A DNA stretch of 64,000 bases from Spartobacteria bacterium (GCA_003169975.1 PNAA01000031.1:42242-106241), one strand, 5' to 3'; positions 37,130 to 44,817 are shown, numbered from the stretch's first letter. The notes: generated by a model from the sequence alone, not told the origin. Numbers and translations are program-made.

Positions 37130-37225
37130 TTCCGTTCGTGCTCGTGATCGTAATCGTGCTCGAAAACCAACTTGCGTCGTGGGCTTCGATTACGAGCACG
37201 ATCACGAGCAGGAGCACGAGGAAGA
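37130..37225. repeat. GAGCACGAT-type intergenic inverted repeat
   Basis: A run built on TCGTGCTCGTGATCGTAATC at about 37135-37165 is answered by ATTACGAGCACGATCACGAG at about 37188-37208. The units are short (CGTGCT/AGCACG) and shuffled, so pairing is possible in several registers. It lies between divergent prc and the hydrolase gene and may affect transcription of either. Confidence 0.6.
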
Positions 37226-37237
37226 GGGAAACGCGCC

Positions 37238-37852
37238 ATGATCAACTACCAGGCTTTCACCGGCGGAATCTTCGAGACAAACTGCTATGCCGTTGAGGCG
37301 CCGGAGGGCTGGATCCTGTTCGACGCCCCGGACGGCGCCTGCGACTGGCTGGTCGGGCAAGGAATCGAATTGCGGCTCCTTCTCCTCACCCACGGGCACA
37401 TCGATCACATCCAGGACGTGGCGAAGATCAAGCGTCGCTTCCATTGCCCGCTCGGGGTCCATCCCGACAGCGCCCCGATGATCTCCGAGCCCGATTTCTT
37501 TCGCGATTACGGCTTCCAATTCGAGATCGAGCCGGTGCAGCCTGATTTGCTGATCGAGGCGACGCCCTCCCGGGATTTTCTTGGGATGAACTTCGAGGTG
37601 CTCGAAGTGCCGGGGCATTGCCCGGGTAGTCTCTGTTTTTTCTCGCGCGAAAACGAGCTGCTCATCGGGGGCGACGTTTTGTTCGCCGGCGGCGTGGGCC
37701 GCTGCGATTTGCCGGGCGGGGACGGCGACCTGCTTTTCGCCGGCATCCGGGAAAAACTCTACTCGTTAGGCGAGAACGTCACCGTGCTGCCCGGCCACGG
37801 TCCCTCGACCACGATCGGCGCGGAGCGGCGCAGTAATCCGTTCGTGCGATAG
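37238..37852 (+). CDS. Metallo-beta-lactamase-fold hydrolase (glyoxalase II-like)
   Basis: About 204 residues from ATG 37238 (MINYQAFTGGIFETNCYAVE). The metal site is THGHIDHIQDV (HxHxDH), with the later His in EVLEVPGHCPGSLCFF, Asp in ELLIGGDVLFAGGVG and His in TVLPGHGPST. Layout and length match the small glyoxalase II-like hydrolases. Likely a cytosolic thioester or related hydrolase; the substrate is unproven. It carries a TCGTTAGGC (SLG) motif at 37763. Confidence 0.88.
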   Translation: MINYQAFTGGIFETNCYAVEAPEGWILFDAPDGACDWLVGQGIELRLLLLTHGHIDHIQDVAKIKRRFHCPLGVHPDSAPMISEPDFFRDYGFQFEIEPVQPDLLIEATPSRDFLGMNFEVLEVPGHCPGSLCFFSRENELLIGGDVLFAGGVGRCDLPGGDGDLLFAGIREKLYSLGENVTVLPGHGPSTTIGAERRSNPFVR

Positions 37853-37894
37853 TTGTAACCTGGGCGCCCCGGCCCGGGCGCACATCGACCATCT

Positions 37895-37975
37895 AGACAG
37901 GATTAACAGGATTGACTGGATTAACGAAAAGGCTGCGTGCCCGACTCCTAAAATCCTGCATAATCCTGTCTCGTT
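37895..37975. repeat. AGACAGGATTAACAGGATT-type inverted repeat
   Basis: AGACAGGATTAACAGGATT near 37896 and AATCCTGCATAATCCTGTCT near 37953-37972 are near-perfect complements around a ~38-nt spacer. This AATCCTGT type of dispersed repeat is seen in many bacterial intergenic regions. It lies between the hydrolase gene and the convergent autotransporter-like pseudogene. Confidence 0.6.
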
Positions 37976-38000
37976 TCCAACCCGCGATAAGTGGTACTAG

Positions 38001-39385
38001 CTACGGCACGACCGTCAGCGTGAGATCGTTCCCGTCGCCGCCTTCGTAGCTGGCCTGGAAGTTGTTGCCATTGACAGTCAGGATCACGCCGTCGGGCAGG
38101 TTGGCGAAGGTGCCAGTGATCGGCGTCGCGGCCGTGTTGCTGATCGCCGTAAAGGTGAGGCCTTGCTTCAATCTGCCCTGGGCCGTGCCCTGGAAGGCAA
38201 AGCTTCCTCCGTTGATCGTCACCCCGTTGGCGACCACCCTATCCGTCTTCGCCTTGTTCTTCTTGGCTTTAAAGGTGTAGGTGTAAGTTGCATCGGATTG
38301 AAAGATTAGGCTGCTTTGCAGTGTAAGAGTTGCCTGTTTGCTGCCCCCCGCGGCCGGGGCGAGAAAGGCCCCCGCGCCGCTACCTGTTCCTATTGTCACT
38401 GCGCCAGCGATGATCCCACCGCCGCTCAGGTCGCCAGTGTTCACTTTTACAGCGCCCGTGCCAGTGGCCAAGCCGGTGGTATTGCTCACGAGCAACGTGC
38501 CGGCGTTTACTGCGCTAACTCCTGTGTAAGCGTTCGCTCCGCTCAGGATCAGCGTGCCCGTACCTATCTTAGTCAATGAGCCGCTATTTTGGATTACTCC
38601 GCTAAAGGTCGTGCTCAAGTTGTTGCCGCCGATCATCAGGTTCTTATTTGCGCCGAGAAGGACCTGGCCATCGCCTTCCAATGATCCTAAGGCTAACATG
38701 CCATTATGTTGGCTGATGTCCAAACTGCCGTTACCGAAGAGTTCTATCCGGGCCGTACCGCCTTTGGAATTACTCAAAAATTGGATCGAGCCGCCACCCC
38801 CGCCGTTGACGCCGCCATTCGCAATCAAGGTGGCATTACCGGCGGTGGAGACATCGTCGATCAGAGTGATGCCCCCGCCCGCCCCGCTCACTATGGCTCC
38901 CTCTGCGGTAATAACTGATCGCTAGCCGTCGCCATGCCGGAGGGGAACCAAGTAAGACCGCCACTCGCGCCATTTACTAGTCCGGCCTCGTTCGTGATCG
39001 TGGCTGTAGCCGCCGTCAAAGCGTCGTAGAAAAAGAGTTCGCCGCCACCCGCTCCGCTCGCTACTCCTCGTTGGTTAAAAAAAGTCGCGCTGCCAGCGCT
39101 AATGATGAACTGCACATTGCCGGTGCTAGCGCCCGCAAATGCGCCACCCTCATTCGTAAAAATGGTAGAGTTACCTGCACTCCCACCCATGAATTGAAAC
39201 CCTCCAGAGAGTTTCCCGTTTCGTCCACCCCCGCCAGAAAATTTTGCGGCACGCTTGAGTTATTCGTAAGACCGCCATTGCCAATCGTGAAAAATTGCCC
39301 GGCCGGACAAGTAATCGTATAGGCGCTGGCGCCCACATTAAATGTCAACGAAAAGACGATGATAGGTTGCGAGAGGGAAATCGCG
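38001..39385 (-). pseudogene. 3' part of an autotransporter-like secreted protein, interrupted by the IS element
   Basis: Read on the minus strand, the segment starts at the target site (SLSQPIIVFSLTFNVGASAY) and carries repeats of the autotransporter-associated beta-strand type: SATFFNQRGVASGAGGG, GTGTLILSGANAYTGVSAVN, AGTLLVSNTTGLATGTGAVK, ending YEGGDGNDLTLTVVP. Two frame changes, near 39195 and near 38920, break the frame (GGFQFMGGSAG and VITAEGAIVSGAG are off frame from their neighbours). The 5' part lies at 42418-42644 across the transposon. The gene is therefore split and further decayed. Confidence 0.85.
39378..39385. repeat. Target site duplication, left copy (AAATCGCG)
   Basis: AAATCGCG directly precedes the left inverted repeat and is repeated at 42410-42417 directly after the right one. 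Eight bp fits IS1-family insertions (8-10 bp). Confidence 0.9.
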
Positions 39386-39405
39386 GGTAGTGTATCATTT
39401 TGAAA
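39386..39405 (+). repeat. Left terminal inverted repeat of the IS1-type element
   Basis: GGTAGTGTATCATTTTGAAA; begins with GG as IS1-family ends do. It pairs with the right end, one mismatch in 20. Confidence 0.9.
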
Positions 39406-39510
39406 ACTTGAGGCGCACCGGATTTTGATGGATATTCGTCGTCTGGTTCTTTTTCTAATCGGCACCATTTTTGATTTGTACACGGTTCAATTCGTGCTTT
39501 TGTCCTGATC

Positions 39511-39786
39511 ATGCCAGCGAAAATCGGCGATGCTGTTTTGGTCGAATGGGAGGATTCGTACGGTTGCTCCTCGACGTGGCAAGATATTCCCGAAGAGGGT
39601 GAGCCGCACGCATTGCGCTGCAAATCTCTCGGCTGGATCACCGGCCAGAGCGGAAAATGTCTTGTAATCGTGCCGCATCTCGCTCAGAACGGCGACGTAA
39701 ATATAAAGCAAGGCTGCGGGGATATGACGATCCCCGCAGCCGCTATTCTCAGAATCACGAGGATTCCGTTACGCAAGGGGTCTTAG
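39511..39786 (+). CDS. Small conserved-looking protein carried by the IS element
   Basis: 91 residues from ATG 39511: GDAVLVEWEDSYGCSSTWQD, then CKSLGWITGQSGKCLVIVPH and GCGDMTIPAAAILRITRI. Beta-rich, cytosolic, no signal peptide. Similar short proteins are scattered in phage and plasmid contexts, but I know no function. Its 3' end overlaps the convergent 45-residue gene by 4 nt. Confidence 0.6.
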   Translation: MPAKIGDAVLVEWEDSYGCSSTWQDIPEEGEPHALRCKSLGWITGQSGKCLVIVPHLAQNGDVNIKQGCGDMTIPAAAILRITRIPLRKGS

Positions 39787-39920
39787 CGCCCCTTGCGTTT
39801 CCCTCCTGTGGCTCTGTCTCTCAGATCGGAACCCGCTACACTTTTGACTTTCGCCGGAGTGCGTTTGTTCCTGAGAAGCTGAGACGCTTCCCGAGCAACT
39901 CTTTTAGAAGTTCGTGGCAT
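39783..39920 (-). CDS. 45-residue basic protein downstream of the transposase
   Basis: MPRTSKRVAREASQLLRNKR, then TPAKVKSVAGSDLRDRATGG and a basic end. A strong Shine-Dalgarno (GGAGG, in AAAGGAGGTGTAAAAATG) lies in the last codons of the transposase gene, supporting translation. It resembles small basic proteins with an ASKVLR...AKSVAASAL pattern that accompany mobile elements. DNA or RNA binding is a guess from its charge. Confidence 0.65.
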   Translation of the reverse strand: MPRTSKRVAREASQLLRNKRTPAKVKSVAGSDLRDRATGGKRKGR

Positions 39921-39922
39921 TT

Positions 39923-40786
39923 TTACACCTCCTTTCCTGTTTGCTGCTTTCGTGCGTCGTCTGAATCGAGCAACGCGACAATTTCGCCGATCTCCCAAAC
40001 GTGATCGGCAACGCCTGCTTCCATCGCTGGCGTGACACGGAGAGATTGATGGATGCGGCAAAAATTGTAATACATGAAGTGAAGCGCCACGGAATGTTCG
40101 TGGTTTTCCAGTTTCTTCGAGAACGCATTCGTTAGGCGTGTAAAGCGGCGATTGGCCATCCGCATCGTGAGGTTTTGGCGTTCGGCAAAGCTCGTGGAAA
40201 TGTGGTTAAAATCGGGCTTGCCAGTGATGACTCCCTTGCGAGCGCCCATGCAGATTGCGGGGCTGTAGCGCACTTCTGAGCCCTCTGGCGTCGCACCGTA
40301 AATCTTAACGAGCATCGCGTAATCGATGTCCGCTCCGAAAGCATCCTCGACTGCGGTCAAATAGGCGCGGTGGCCATCGGTGGTCAGTTGAACGCGATTC
40401 GCCAGACGTTCGGCGAGATCGTGCATAAAGTGATAAGCAGCGCCCGCGTCCCGAGTGCCGATATACCAGCAAGGAACCAGTTTTGTTTCGGCATCGATCG
40501 CGGCCCACGTCCAAACGTCACCCGCACCCTTGGCCTTCATTTCGACCGTGCAATTCTTCTCTTTGGCATAGCAGAAACTCCACGCCTCGTCGGCCTGGAG
40601 GCGGCGGCATTTCAGGTTGCGGAAAACTTCATCTTGGTAACGGGCGCACGCAGCCCCGGCTTCACAGAACAGTTTCACGACGGTATTAATTGCCGAATCC
40701 GTCAGACGAGCCGTCGCTCGGATGGAATTGCCCTCGCAAAGGCAATGGAGGATGTGGGCGCGCTTATATTCCGAAAGCTTGTTTAT
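39923..40786 (-). CDS. IS1-family transposase, normal start codon apparently mutated
   Basis: About 287 residues if read from the codon at 40784-40786. An HTH region (NKLSEYKRAHILHCLCEGNS, IRATARLTDSAINTVVKLFC) precedes the DDE core: RLQADEAWSFCYAKE, VQLTTDGHRAYLTAVEDAFG and FAERQNLTMRMANRRFTRLT. All three acidic residues are present. Relatives begin MNKL, but here the codon before NKL is ATA; upstream in frame are only CTG and a TGA. An internal GTG at 40678 would lose the HTH. The element may be inactive, or use a non-standard start. Confidence 0.88.
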   Translation of the reverse strand: MNKLSEYKRAHILHCLCEGNSIRATARLTDSAINTVVKLFCEAGAACARYQDEVFRNLKCRRLQADEAWSFCYAKEKNCTVEMKAKGAGDVWTWAAIDAETKLVPCWYIGTRDAGAAYHFMHDLAERLANRVQLTTDGHRAYLTAVEDAFGADIDYAMLVKIYGATPEGSEVRYSPAICMGARKGVITGKPDFNHISTSFAERQNLTMRMANRRFTRLTNAFSKKLENHEHSVALHFMYYNFCRIHQSLRVTPAMEAGVADHVWEIGEIVALLDSDDARKQQTGKEV

Positions 40787-40933
40787 TGCTTGATAATGAT
40801 ATATTTGCTTAAGCAGTCAATTAAAATCGTCATTTTTGGCTAAATTTTGTGCTTTTATTTGGCTCCAAATATCTTTTATGTCAAAAATCCTCCGTTTATT
40901 GACATATCCGCGGAACGATGTCAAATTGCGAGC

Positions 40934-42109
40934 ATGGACATTTCCAAGTTTACTGAGTCTCGCACCGGGGCGATCATTCCGATCAGCGTTTCGGCGAAAG
41001 GCCTATTGCCAGTTGCGGACCGAGCGTTCGTTCCCCAGCCTTTGCCTCCGGCTTGTGGGTTTGATGTAGGCCTTTGGCCGCTCTTGAACGATGCGTCGAG
41101 GGCACTTGGCGAGTTAGACGGGGTGGCAAGGAATCTTGAGAATCCTGGCCTGTTCTTGAAACCCCTACAGCGCCTGGAATCACTGACATCATCGCGACTT
41201 GAGGGCACTTTCGCCACGGCTCAGGAGCTGATGTTGTTCGAGTTGAATCCAAAAGAGCCCACAAACTCCTCGGATCAATCGGGCGCATGGCAGGAAGTCG
41301 CAAACTATCACTTGGCCCTCACGCAAGGGTGCAGTCTCTTTAACGAACTACCAGTTTGCCTCCGTGTAATCAAAGAGATTCACAAAACCCTGCTCTCAGG
41401 CGTAAGGGGTGGGTCAAAGAATCCCGGGGAGTTTCGTACTCATCAGGTTCACCTTGGCTCTAATAGGAGATACATTCCCCCTCCTCCAGATGAAATGCTA
41501 AAATGTCTATATGATTTAGAGGCTTACTTGAACGATGATTCGGCTTCCCTTTCTCCGCTCGTTAAGTGCATGGTGTCGCACTATCAGATAGAAGCCATAC
41601 ATCCGTTTTCGGATGGCAACGGTCGCGTAGGGCGGGTATTGTTGTCTTTAATGATTTATAGATGGTGCAACCTAACCATGCCCTGGTTGTATATGAGTCA
41701 GTACTTTGAACGGCACAAGGATGAGTATATCGACAAAATGTTCAATGTTAGCGCCAACGGAGATTGGTCGGCTTGGATTGAGTTTTGCTTGCGCGGGGTT
41801 ATTGAACAGTCAAAGAAGGGAGTTTCCTTGTGCGACGACCTTAGGAAACTAAGAAAGGAAATGCATGGCAGGGTGGAACATTCCAGAGGGGGCAGAATCC
41901 ATCCAATTATTGAAGGCCTATTCGAGTCACCTTTCGTGCGGGTCGTAGATCTGGCGGCAAAATTCGATGTTCGTTATATGACGGCCAAAGCTGACGTATC
42001 TTATCTTGCTTCCATCGGGATACTCAGCGATCTGCCGAATATGAAAGTAAAGACCCTTTATTCCCCCGAAATATTTCGCAGGGCCTACATGGAAGATGAG
42101 GGGTTTTAG
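40934..42109 (+). CDS. Fic family protein
   Basis: About 391 residues from ATG 40934 (MDISKFTESRTGAIIPISVS). The Fic motif is IHPFSDGNGRVGRVLLS, complete with catalytic His. An N-terminal inhibitory-helix motif is visible in LTSSRLEGTFATAQE (S/TxxxEG), placing it with self-inhibited forms. The C-terminus (VVDLAAKFDVRYMTAKADVS) looks like a winged helix. Such proteins usually AMPylate a target. It is a passenger of the IS1-type element, on the strand opposite the transposase, with AT-rich upstream sequence. Target unknown. Confidence 0.92.
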   Translation: MDISKFTESRTGAIIPISVSAKGLLPVADRAFVPQPLPPACGFDVGLWPLLNDASRALGELDGVARNLENPGLFLKPLQRLESLTSSRLEGTFATAQELMLFELNPKEPTNSSDQSGAWQEVANYHLALTQGCSLFNELPVCLRVIKEIHKTLLSGVRGGSKNPGEFRTHQVHLGSNRRYIPPPPDEMLKCLYDLEAYLNDDSASLSPLVKCMVSHYQIEAIHPFSDGNGRVGRVLLSLMIYRWCNLTMPWLYMSQYFERHKDEYIDKMFNVSANGDWSAWIEFCLRGVIEQSKKGVSLCDDLRKLRKEMHGRVEHSRGGRIHPIIEGLFESPFVRVVDLAAKFDVRYMTAKADVSYLASIGILSDLPNMKVKTLYSPEIFRRAYMEDEGF

Positions 42110-42345
42110 TCCTTCTTCGACCATCTGGCCGAGGCGGCTTTCTTGCCGATTTCCGAGAGCTGTTTTGGGCTTAGGTTGCGTGCGCGAGCCTTTCCGCCTT
42201 TCAAACCGCCAAGCCGTCCAAGCGCGACCGCAGCGGGATTCTTCTCGCGCTCCGGTTCCACCGCAGGCGCTTGTCCGGTAAGCTGCCGCACGATCGAAAA
42301 CGCCTTTTCATTGATGTCCTGCTTCTTGCCTGAGCGATTTGGCAT
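42106..42345 (-). CDS. 79-residue conserved basic protein
   Basis: MPNRSGKKQDINEKAFSIVR, QLTGQAPAVEPEREKNPAAV, ALGRLGGLKGGKARARNLSP, then EIGKKAASARW. This family is common in bacteria as a short ORF (GRLGGLKGGKAR...KKAA.ARW) of unknown function. It overlaps the convergent fic gene by 4 nt and lies just inside the right end of the element. Confidence 0.75.
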   Translation of the reverse strand: MPNRSGKKQDINEKAFSIVRQLTGQAPAVEPEREKNPAAVALGRLGGLKGGKARARNLSPKQLSEIGKKAASARWSKKD

Positions 42346-42389
42346 CGCTCAGATTCGCATATCCAAAAGCGGAAATCAAAACTTCCTGA

Positions 42390-42409
42390 TTTCAAACTGA
42401 TACACTACC
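42390..42409 (-). repeat. Right terminal inverted repeat of the IS1-type element
   Basis: Plus strand TTTCAAACTGATACACTACC, complement of the left end with one mismatch. Confidence 0.9.
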
Positions 42410-42417
42410 AAATCGCG
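42410..42417. repeat. Target site duplication, right copy (AAATCGCG)
   Basis: Identical to 39378-39385 and directly abutting the right inverted repeat. Confidence 0.9.
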
Positions 42418-42644
42418 GTTATGCTTGACGTGTTAAAGGTTGCTATATCGGACCCGGCATTCGGAACACAATCGCCACCCGCGCAGCTCCAATTGCTCGC
42501 AGTGCTCCAGTCGCCATTAACCGGCGTGGGCTTCCATATTGCGCTGCCCCAGACAATAAGGCCAGAGGAAATAGTGAAACCGCTCGCTGAATCGTTTTGC
42601 ATTGGGACGAAAGGTCGCGATCCTAACAGGAGAGGATTAGTCAC
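42418..42644 (-). pseudogene. 5' part of the split autotransporter-like gene
   Basis: Read on the minus strand: WKPTPVNGDWSTASNWSCAG, GDCVPNAGSDIATFNTSSIT, then AI at the target site. W..GDWSTASNW...VPN..DIATF is the usual N-terminal repeat of these Verrucomicrobial autotransporter-like proteins, and it joins directly to SLSQPIIVF at 39385. The signal peptide is best read in another frame (QRAVSLFPLALLSGAAQ), hinting at a further frameshift, or a GTG at 42644 may be the start. Confidence 0.75.
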
Positions 42645-42778
42645 GTTCCCCCTGGGTCATTGAGTCGTTTCGCGGTCGGTTGTGAAAACATCCCCGCGAT
42701 GGCGTTCATTTGCGTAGTGAGTTTTTCTCCAAGAGGATTGTCGCTGAGTTCGATCGATCGGCTGATTGATTCCTTCAC
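42641..42778 (-). CDS. Possible 45-residue ORF linking two genes by GTGA overlaps
   Basis: Starts at a GTG overlapping the antiporter stop (GTGA) and ends at a TGA overlapping the GTG that opens the autotransporter fragment. Translation: VKESISRSIELSDNPLGEKL, TTQMNAIAGMFSQPTAKRLN, DPGGT. No known domain. The double overlap is suggestive but could be chance. Confidence 0.3.
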   Translation of the reverse strand: MKESISRSIELSDNPLGEKLTTQMNAIAGMFSQPTAKRLNDPGGT

Positions 42779-43965
42779 GTGTCTTCGACCGATTGAATCG
42801 CGAGTCTGCGGCGATAAAGGCGACCCCAGGCGTGCATCGCGTCTTTCGTCGGCTGGAAAAATGTCTGCGCGAAAAGCGTGGGCACAAACGCGCTCAGGAT
42901 AACTACGGTCACGAGGATGGTGTACTGACGCTGGTCGATGATCTTGTTTTGGAACCCAAAGAGCGCGGAAATCGTGCCGAAGGTTAGGCCGGTCGCCATG
43001 AGAAGCGTGGTGTAGGTGGCTTCGCGCCGGGTCATGAAGTGCATTCGCGCAAGTGGCCAGACCCCGACGATCTTTGTCACCATTTTGAGGAACAGCAGAC
43101 CGGCGACAATCGCGAGAGCAGGCCAGAGAGCGGGAAGGGAGACGTAGAGGCCGGCGCGGATAAAATAGAAAGGAGTAAACATTGCGAACGCGATGGTGCG
43201 CATGCGATGGACCAGGGTTTTGTCGCGCAGAAACACGCCTGCCACCACCAGTCCCACGAGATACGCGGGCAGGACCGCTTCGCTCTTCGCGGCAGTGGCG
43301 AGGCCGCCGAGAAAGAACAAAACAAAAAAGATGAACTTCACCTCCGGTTCGCTGACCCGCGACGCTCCGAGACGGTCGATCATGGATTTGGTCCAGACCG
43401 GCATAAACCAAAGCACGACACACATGACGGCGACGAAGACAACCAGCCACACATTGAAGTTTGCGAAGAGTCCGCCGAGCGCGAGCACGGTCCCAAGGTC
43501 GGTGATGAAGCAGGCGGCAAGAATCATTTTCCCCATCGCCGTGTCGCTGTATCCGCCTTCAATCATGACGGCGTAAACGACCGCCGCCGAAGTCGTAGAA
43601 AGCGCGATGCCCGCGATCTGCGCCTGATGAAGCGACCAGCCGAGGACAAATTGGGCGAAGAGCCAGACGACCGCGAAAGGCACTGCGAACGAGATGAAGC
43701 CGATAAGTGCACTCGCGCGCAAATTTTCCTTGAGCGAGCGCGGGTCAATTTCGGCTCCGGCGAGAAACGTCAATACGCCGCTGCCCAGCATCGCTAGAAA
43801 GCCGATCCACTCGTTGTTCGCCTGAAGATGGAAAAAATTTCCGGCGAGGACACCGACGAAAATCTCAATCAGCGCGACAGAAATTCCGGCCCAGATCGAG
43901 ACGAGACTCGCGACCAGGGCGAGGCCCATCCAAACGGCAGCGACAAACCAGATGTTTTGAAGCAT
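42775..43965 (-). CDS. Cation:proton antiporter, CPA2/Na+-H+ exchanger family
   Basis: 396 residues and about twelve hydrophobic segments. GSGVLTFLAGAEIDPRSLKE and GIALSTTSAAVVYAVMIEGG, then LAACFITDLGTVLALGG with the intramembrane TDL motif, are typical of CPA2 exchangers. It begins 5 nt after the DUF190 gene and is the third gene of the fluoride-riboswitch operon. Antiporters of this type occur under fluoride riboswitches, so it may help with fluoride-related ion or proton stress; this is inference from context. Confidence 0.88.
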   Translation of the reverse strand: MLQNIWFVAAVWMGLALVASLVSIWAGISVALIEIFVGVLAGNFFHLQANNEWIGFLAMLGSGVLTFLAGAEIDPRSLKENLRASALIGFISFAVPFAVVWLFAQFVLGWSLHQAQIAGIALSTTSAAVVYAVMIEGGYSDTAMGKMILAACFITDLGTVLALGGLFANFNVWLVVFVAVMCVVLWFMPVWTKSMIDRLGASRVSEPEVKFIFFVLFFLGGLATAAKSEAVLPAYLVGLVVAGVFLRDKTLVHRMRTIAFAMFTPFYFIRAGLYVSLPALWPALAIVAGLLFLKMVTKIVGVWPLARMHFMTRREATYTTLLMATGLTFGTISALFGFQNKIIDQRQYTILVTVVILSAFVPTLFAQTFFQPTKDAMHAWGRLYRRRLAIQSVEDT

Positions 43966-43970
43966 GGCTC

Positions 43971-44318
43971 TTACTCCGCCTCCGGTCGTTCGTGGCGGTA
44001 ATGAATGACTTTGATTTTCTCGAGGGTGACGAGTCCGCCACCAATCATCTCTTCGAGGTCCGGCAGAAAGGCGTTCACCTTTTCCTCGCTGTCGACGATC
44101 TCGATCACAATCGGCAGATCCATCGAAAGGCGTAGAATCTTGGCGGTGTGAATCCGACTGGCGGCGCCGAAGCCCATCGGGCCGCGCAGGACGGTAGCGC
44201 CCGCCAGGTGCCGCTCGCGTGCTTTCATGACAATGGCTTCGAAGAGCGGCTGATGATGCCAGCGGTCGCTTTCGCCGATGAAAATGCGGAGCAGCATTGC
44301 GTCTTTGGGGATTTGCAT
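43971..44318 (-). CDS. DUF190 protein
   Basis: About 115 residues from ATG 44318, with AGGAGG 8 nt upstream inside the crcB end. MQIPKDAMLLRIFIGESDRW, GATVLRGPMGFGAASRIHTA, LPIVIEIVDSEEKVNAFLPD and GGLVTLEKIKVIHYRHERPE are characteristic of DUF190, a PII-like ferredoxin-fold protein that often accompanies crcB. Probably a regulator or sensor of the channel or antiporter. A partial, decayed copy lies at 44858-45052 on the other strand. Confidence 0.92.
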   Translation of the reverse strand: MQIPKDAMLLRIFIGESDRWHHQPLFEAIVMKARERHLAGATVLRGPMGFGAASRIHTAKILRLSMDLPIVIEIVDSEEKVNAFLPDLEEMIGGGLVTLEKIKVIHYRHERPEAE

Positions 44319-44326
44319 GGTTCCTC

Positions 44327-44716
44327 CTATGGTTTGCTGATCAGGGTGACGGAAAAGTGTCCTAGCCACACGGCGAGGAGACAAAGTGCGAATGAAGCGA
44401 TTGAGTTCGCTGTCGCACGAAACCACTCGCCATCTTGTGCGAGCGCGAGTGTTTGCAGACTAAATGACGAGAAGGTGGTGTAACCGCCGCAAACACCGAT
44501 CATGAAGAATATTCGGAACGAGGGACTCACGAGCCACCGTCCTTCCGGGTCGGTCAGCGCGGCGAACGCACCGATAATAAGGGACCCGGTGACATTAACC
44601 GCCAACGTGCCAAACGGGAATGTCTGACCATAACGCTCCGCCACGATTCCAGAAATCCAAAAACGCGCAACGCTCCCGATCGCCCCACCCAAACCGACCC
44701 AGATGTAACTGAGCAT
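44327..44716 (-). CDS. crcB: Fluoride channel CrcB/Fluc
   Basis: About 129 residues from ATG 44716. GLGGAIGSVARFWISGIVAE, FPFGTLAVNVTGSLIIGAFA and IGVCGGYTTFSSFSLQTLAL are the CrcB signature segments, with the pore Asn (LAVNVTGS) and phenylalanine-box residues (TTFSSFS). It is a dual-topology four-helix membrane channel exporting F-. Shine-Dalgarno AGGAG lies 7 nt before the ATG and is the target of the upstream riboswitch. First gene of crcB-DUF190-antiporter. Confidence 0.96.
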   Translation of the reverse strand: MLSYIWVGLGGAIGSVARFWISGIVAERYGQTFPFGTLAVNVTGSLIIGAFAALTDPEGRWLVSPSFRIFFMIGVCGGYTTFSSFSLQTLALAQDGEWFRATANSIASFALCLLAVWLGHFSVTLISKP

Positions 44717-44722
44717 AATAAA

Positions 44723-44817
44723 ACTCCTGTCTACGCATGGCTGCGCCAACAGGAGTCATTAGCGCCGAATCGGTCGGGCGGTTTTCCCTTTTCGCGGGAG
44801 GGCAAACTCCATTGCCC
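44723..44817 (-). promoter_or_regulatory. Fluoride (crcB motif) riboswitch with Shine-Dalgarno-sequestering platform
   Basis: On the minus strand, GGGCAATGGAGTTTGCCC (44817-44800) is the aptamer P1/P2 start, AACCGCC lies in the middle, and GCTAATGACTCCTGTTGG (to 44746) is the conserved 3' part (ATGACTCCT). The consensus is well known for the crcB motif. Downstream, ACTCCTGT (44756-44749) is fully complementary to ACAGGAGT (44730-44723), which contains the crcB Shine-Dalgarno. Fluoride binding would hold the first strand in the aptamer and free the ribosome site, an ON switch at translation; the switching is inferred from pairing. Confidence 0.92.

Larger units (their letters stand above)
39386..42409. 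mobile_element. IS1-family transposon with Fic and small passenger genes
   Basis: 3,024 bp bounded by 20-bp inverted repeats, GGTAGTGTATCATTTTGAAA at 39386-39405 and the complement of GGTAGTGTATCAGTTTGAAA at 42390-42409 (19 of 20 identical), and flanked by the 8-bp duplication AAATCGCG. Inside are an IS1-type transposase, 91- and 45-residue small genes, a Fic protein and a 79-residue conserved small protein. Excising it with one target copy joins ACC GCG ATT to TCC CTC TCG (T-A-I-S-L-S), restoring the host autotransporter frame. A typical IS1 element is under 1 kb, so passengers make up most of this one. Confidence 0.92.

Noticed and set aside
42641-43450. 269-residue minus ORF overlapping the antiporter
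   Set aside because: Out-of-frame shadow of the antiporter; only its last 45 residues lie outside that gene and are listed separately as a weak ORF.
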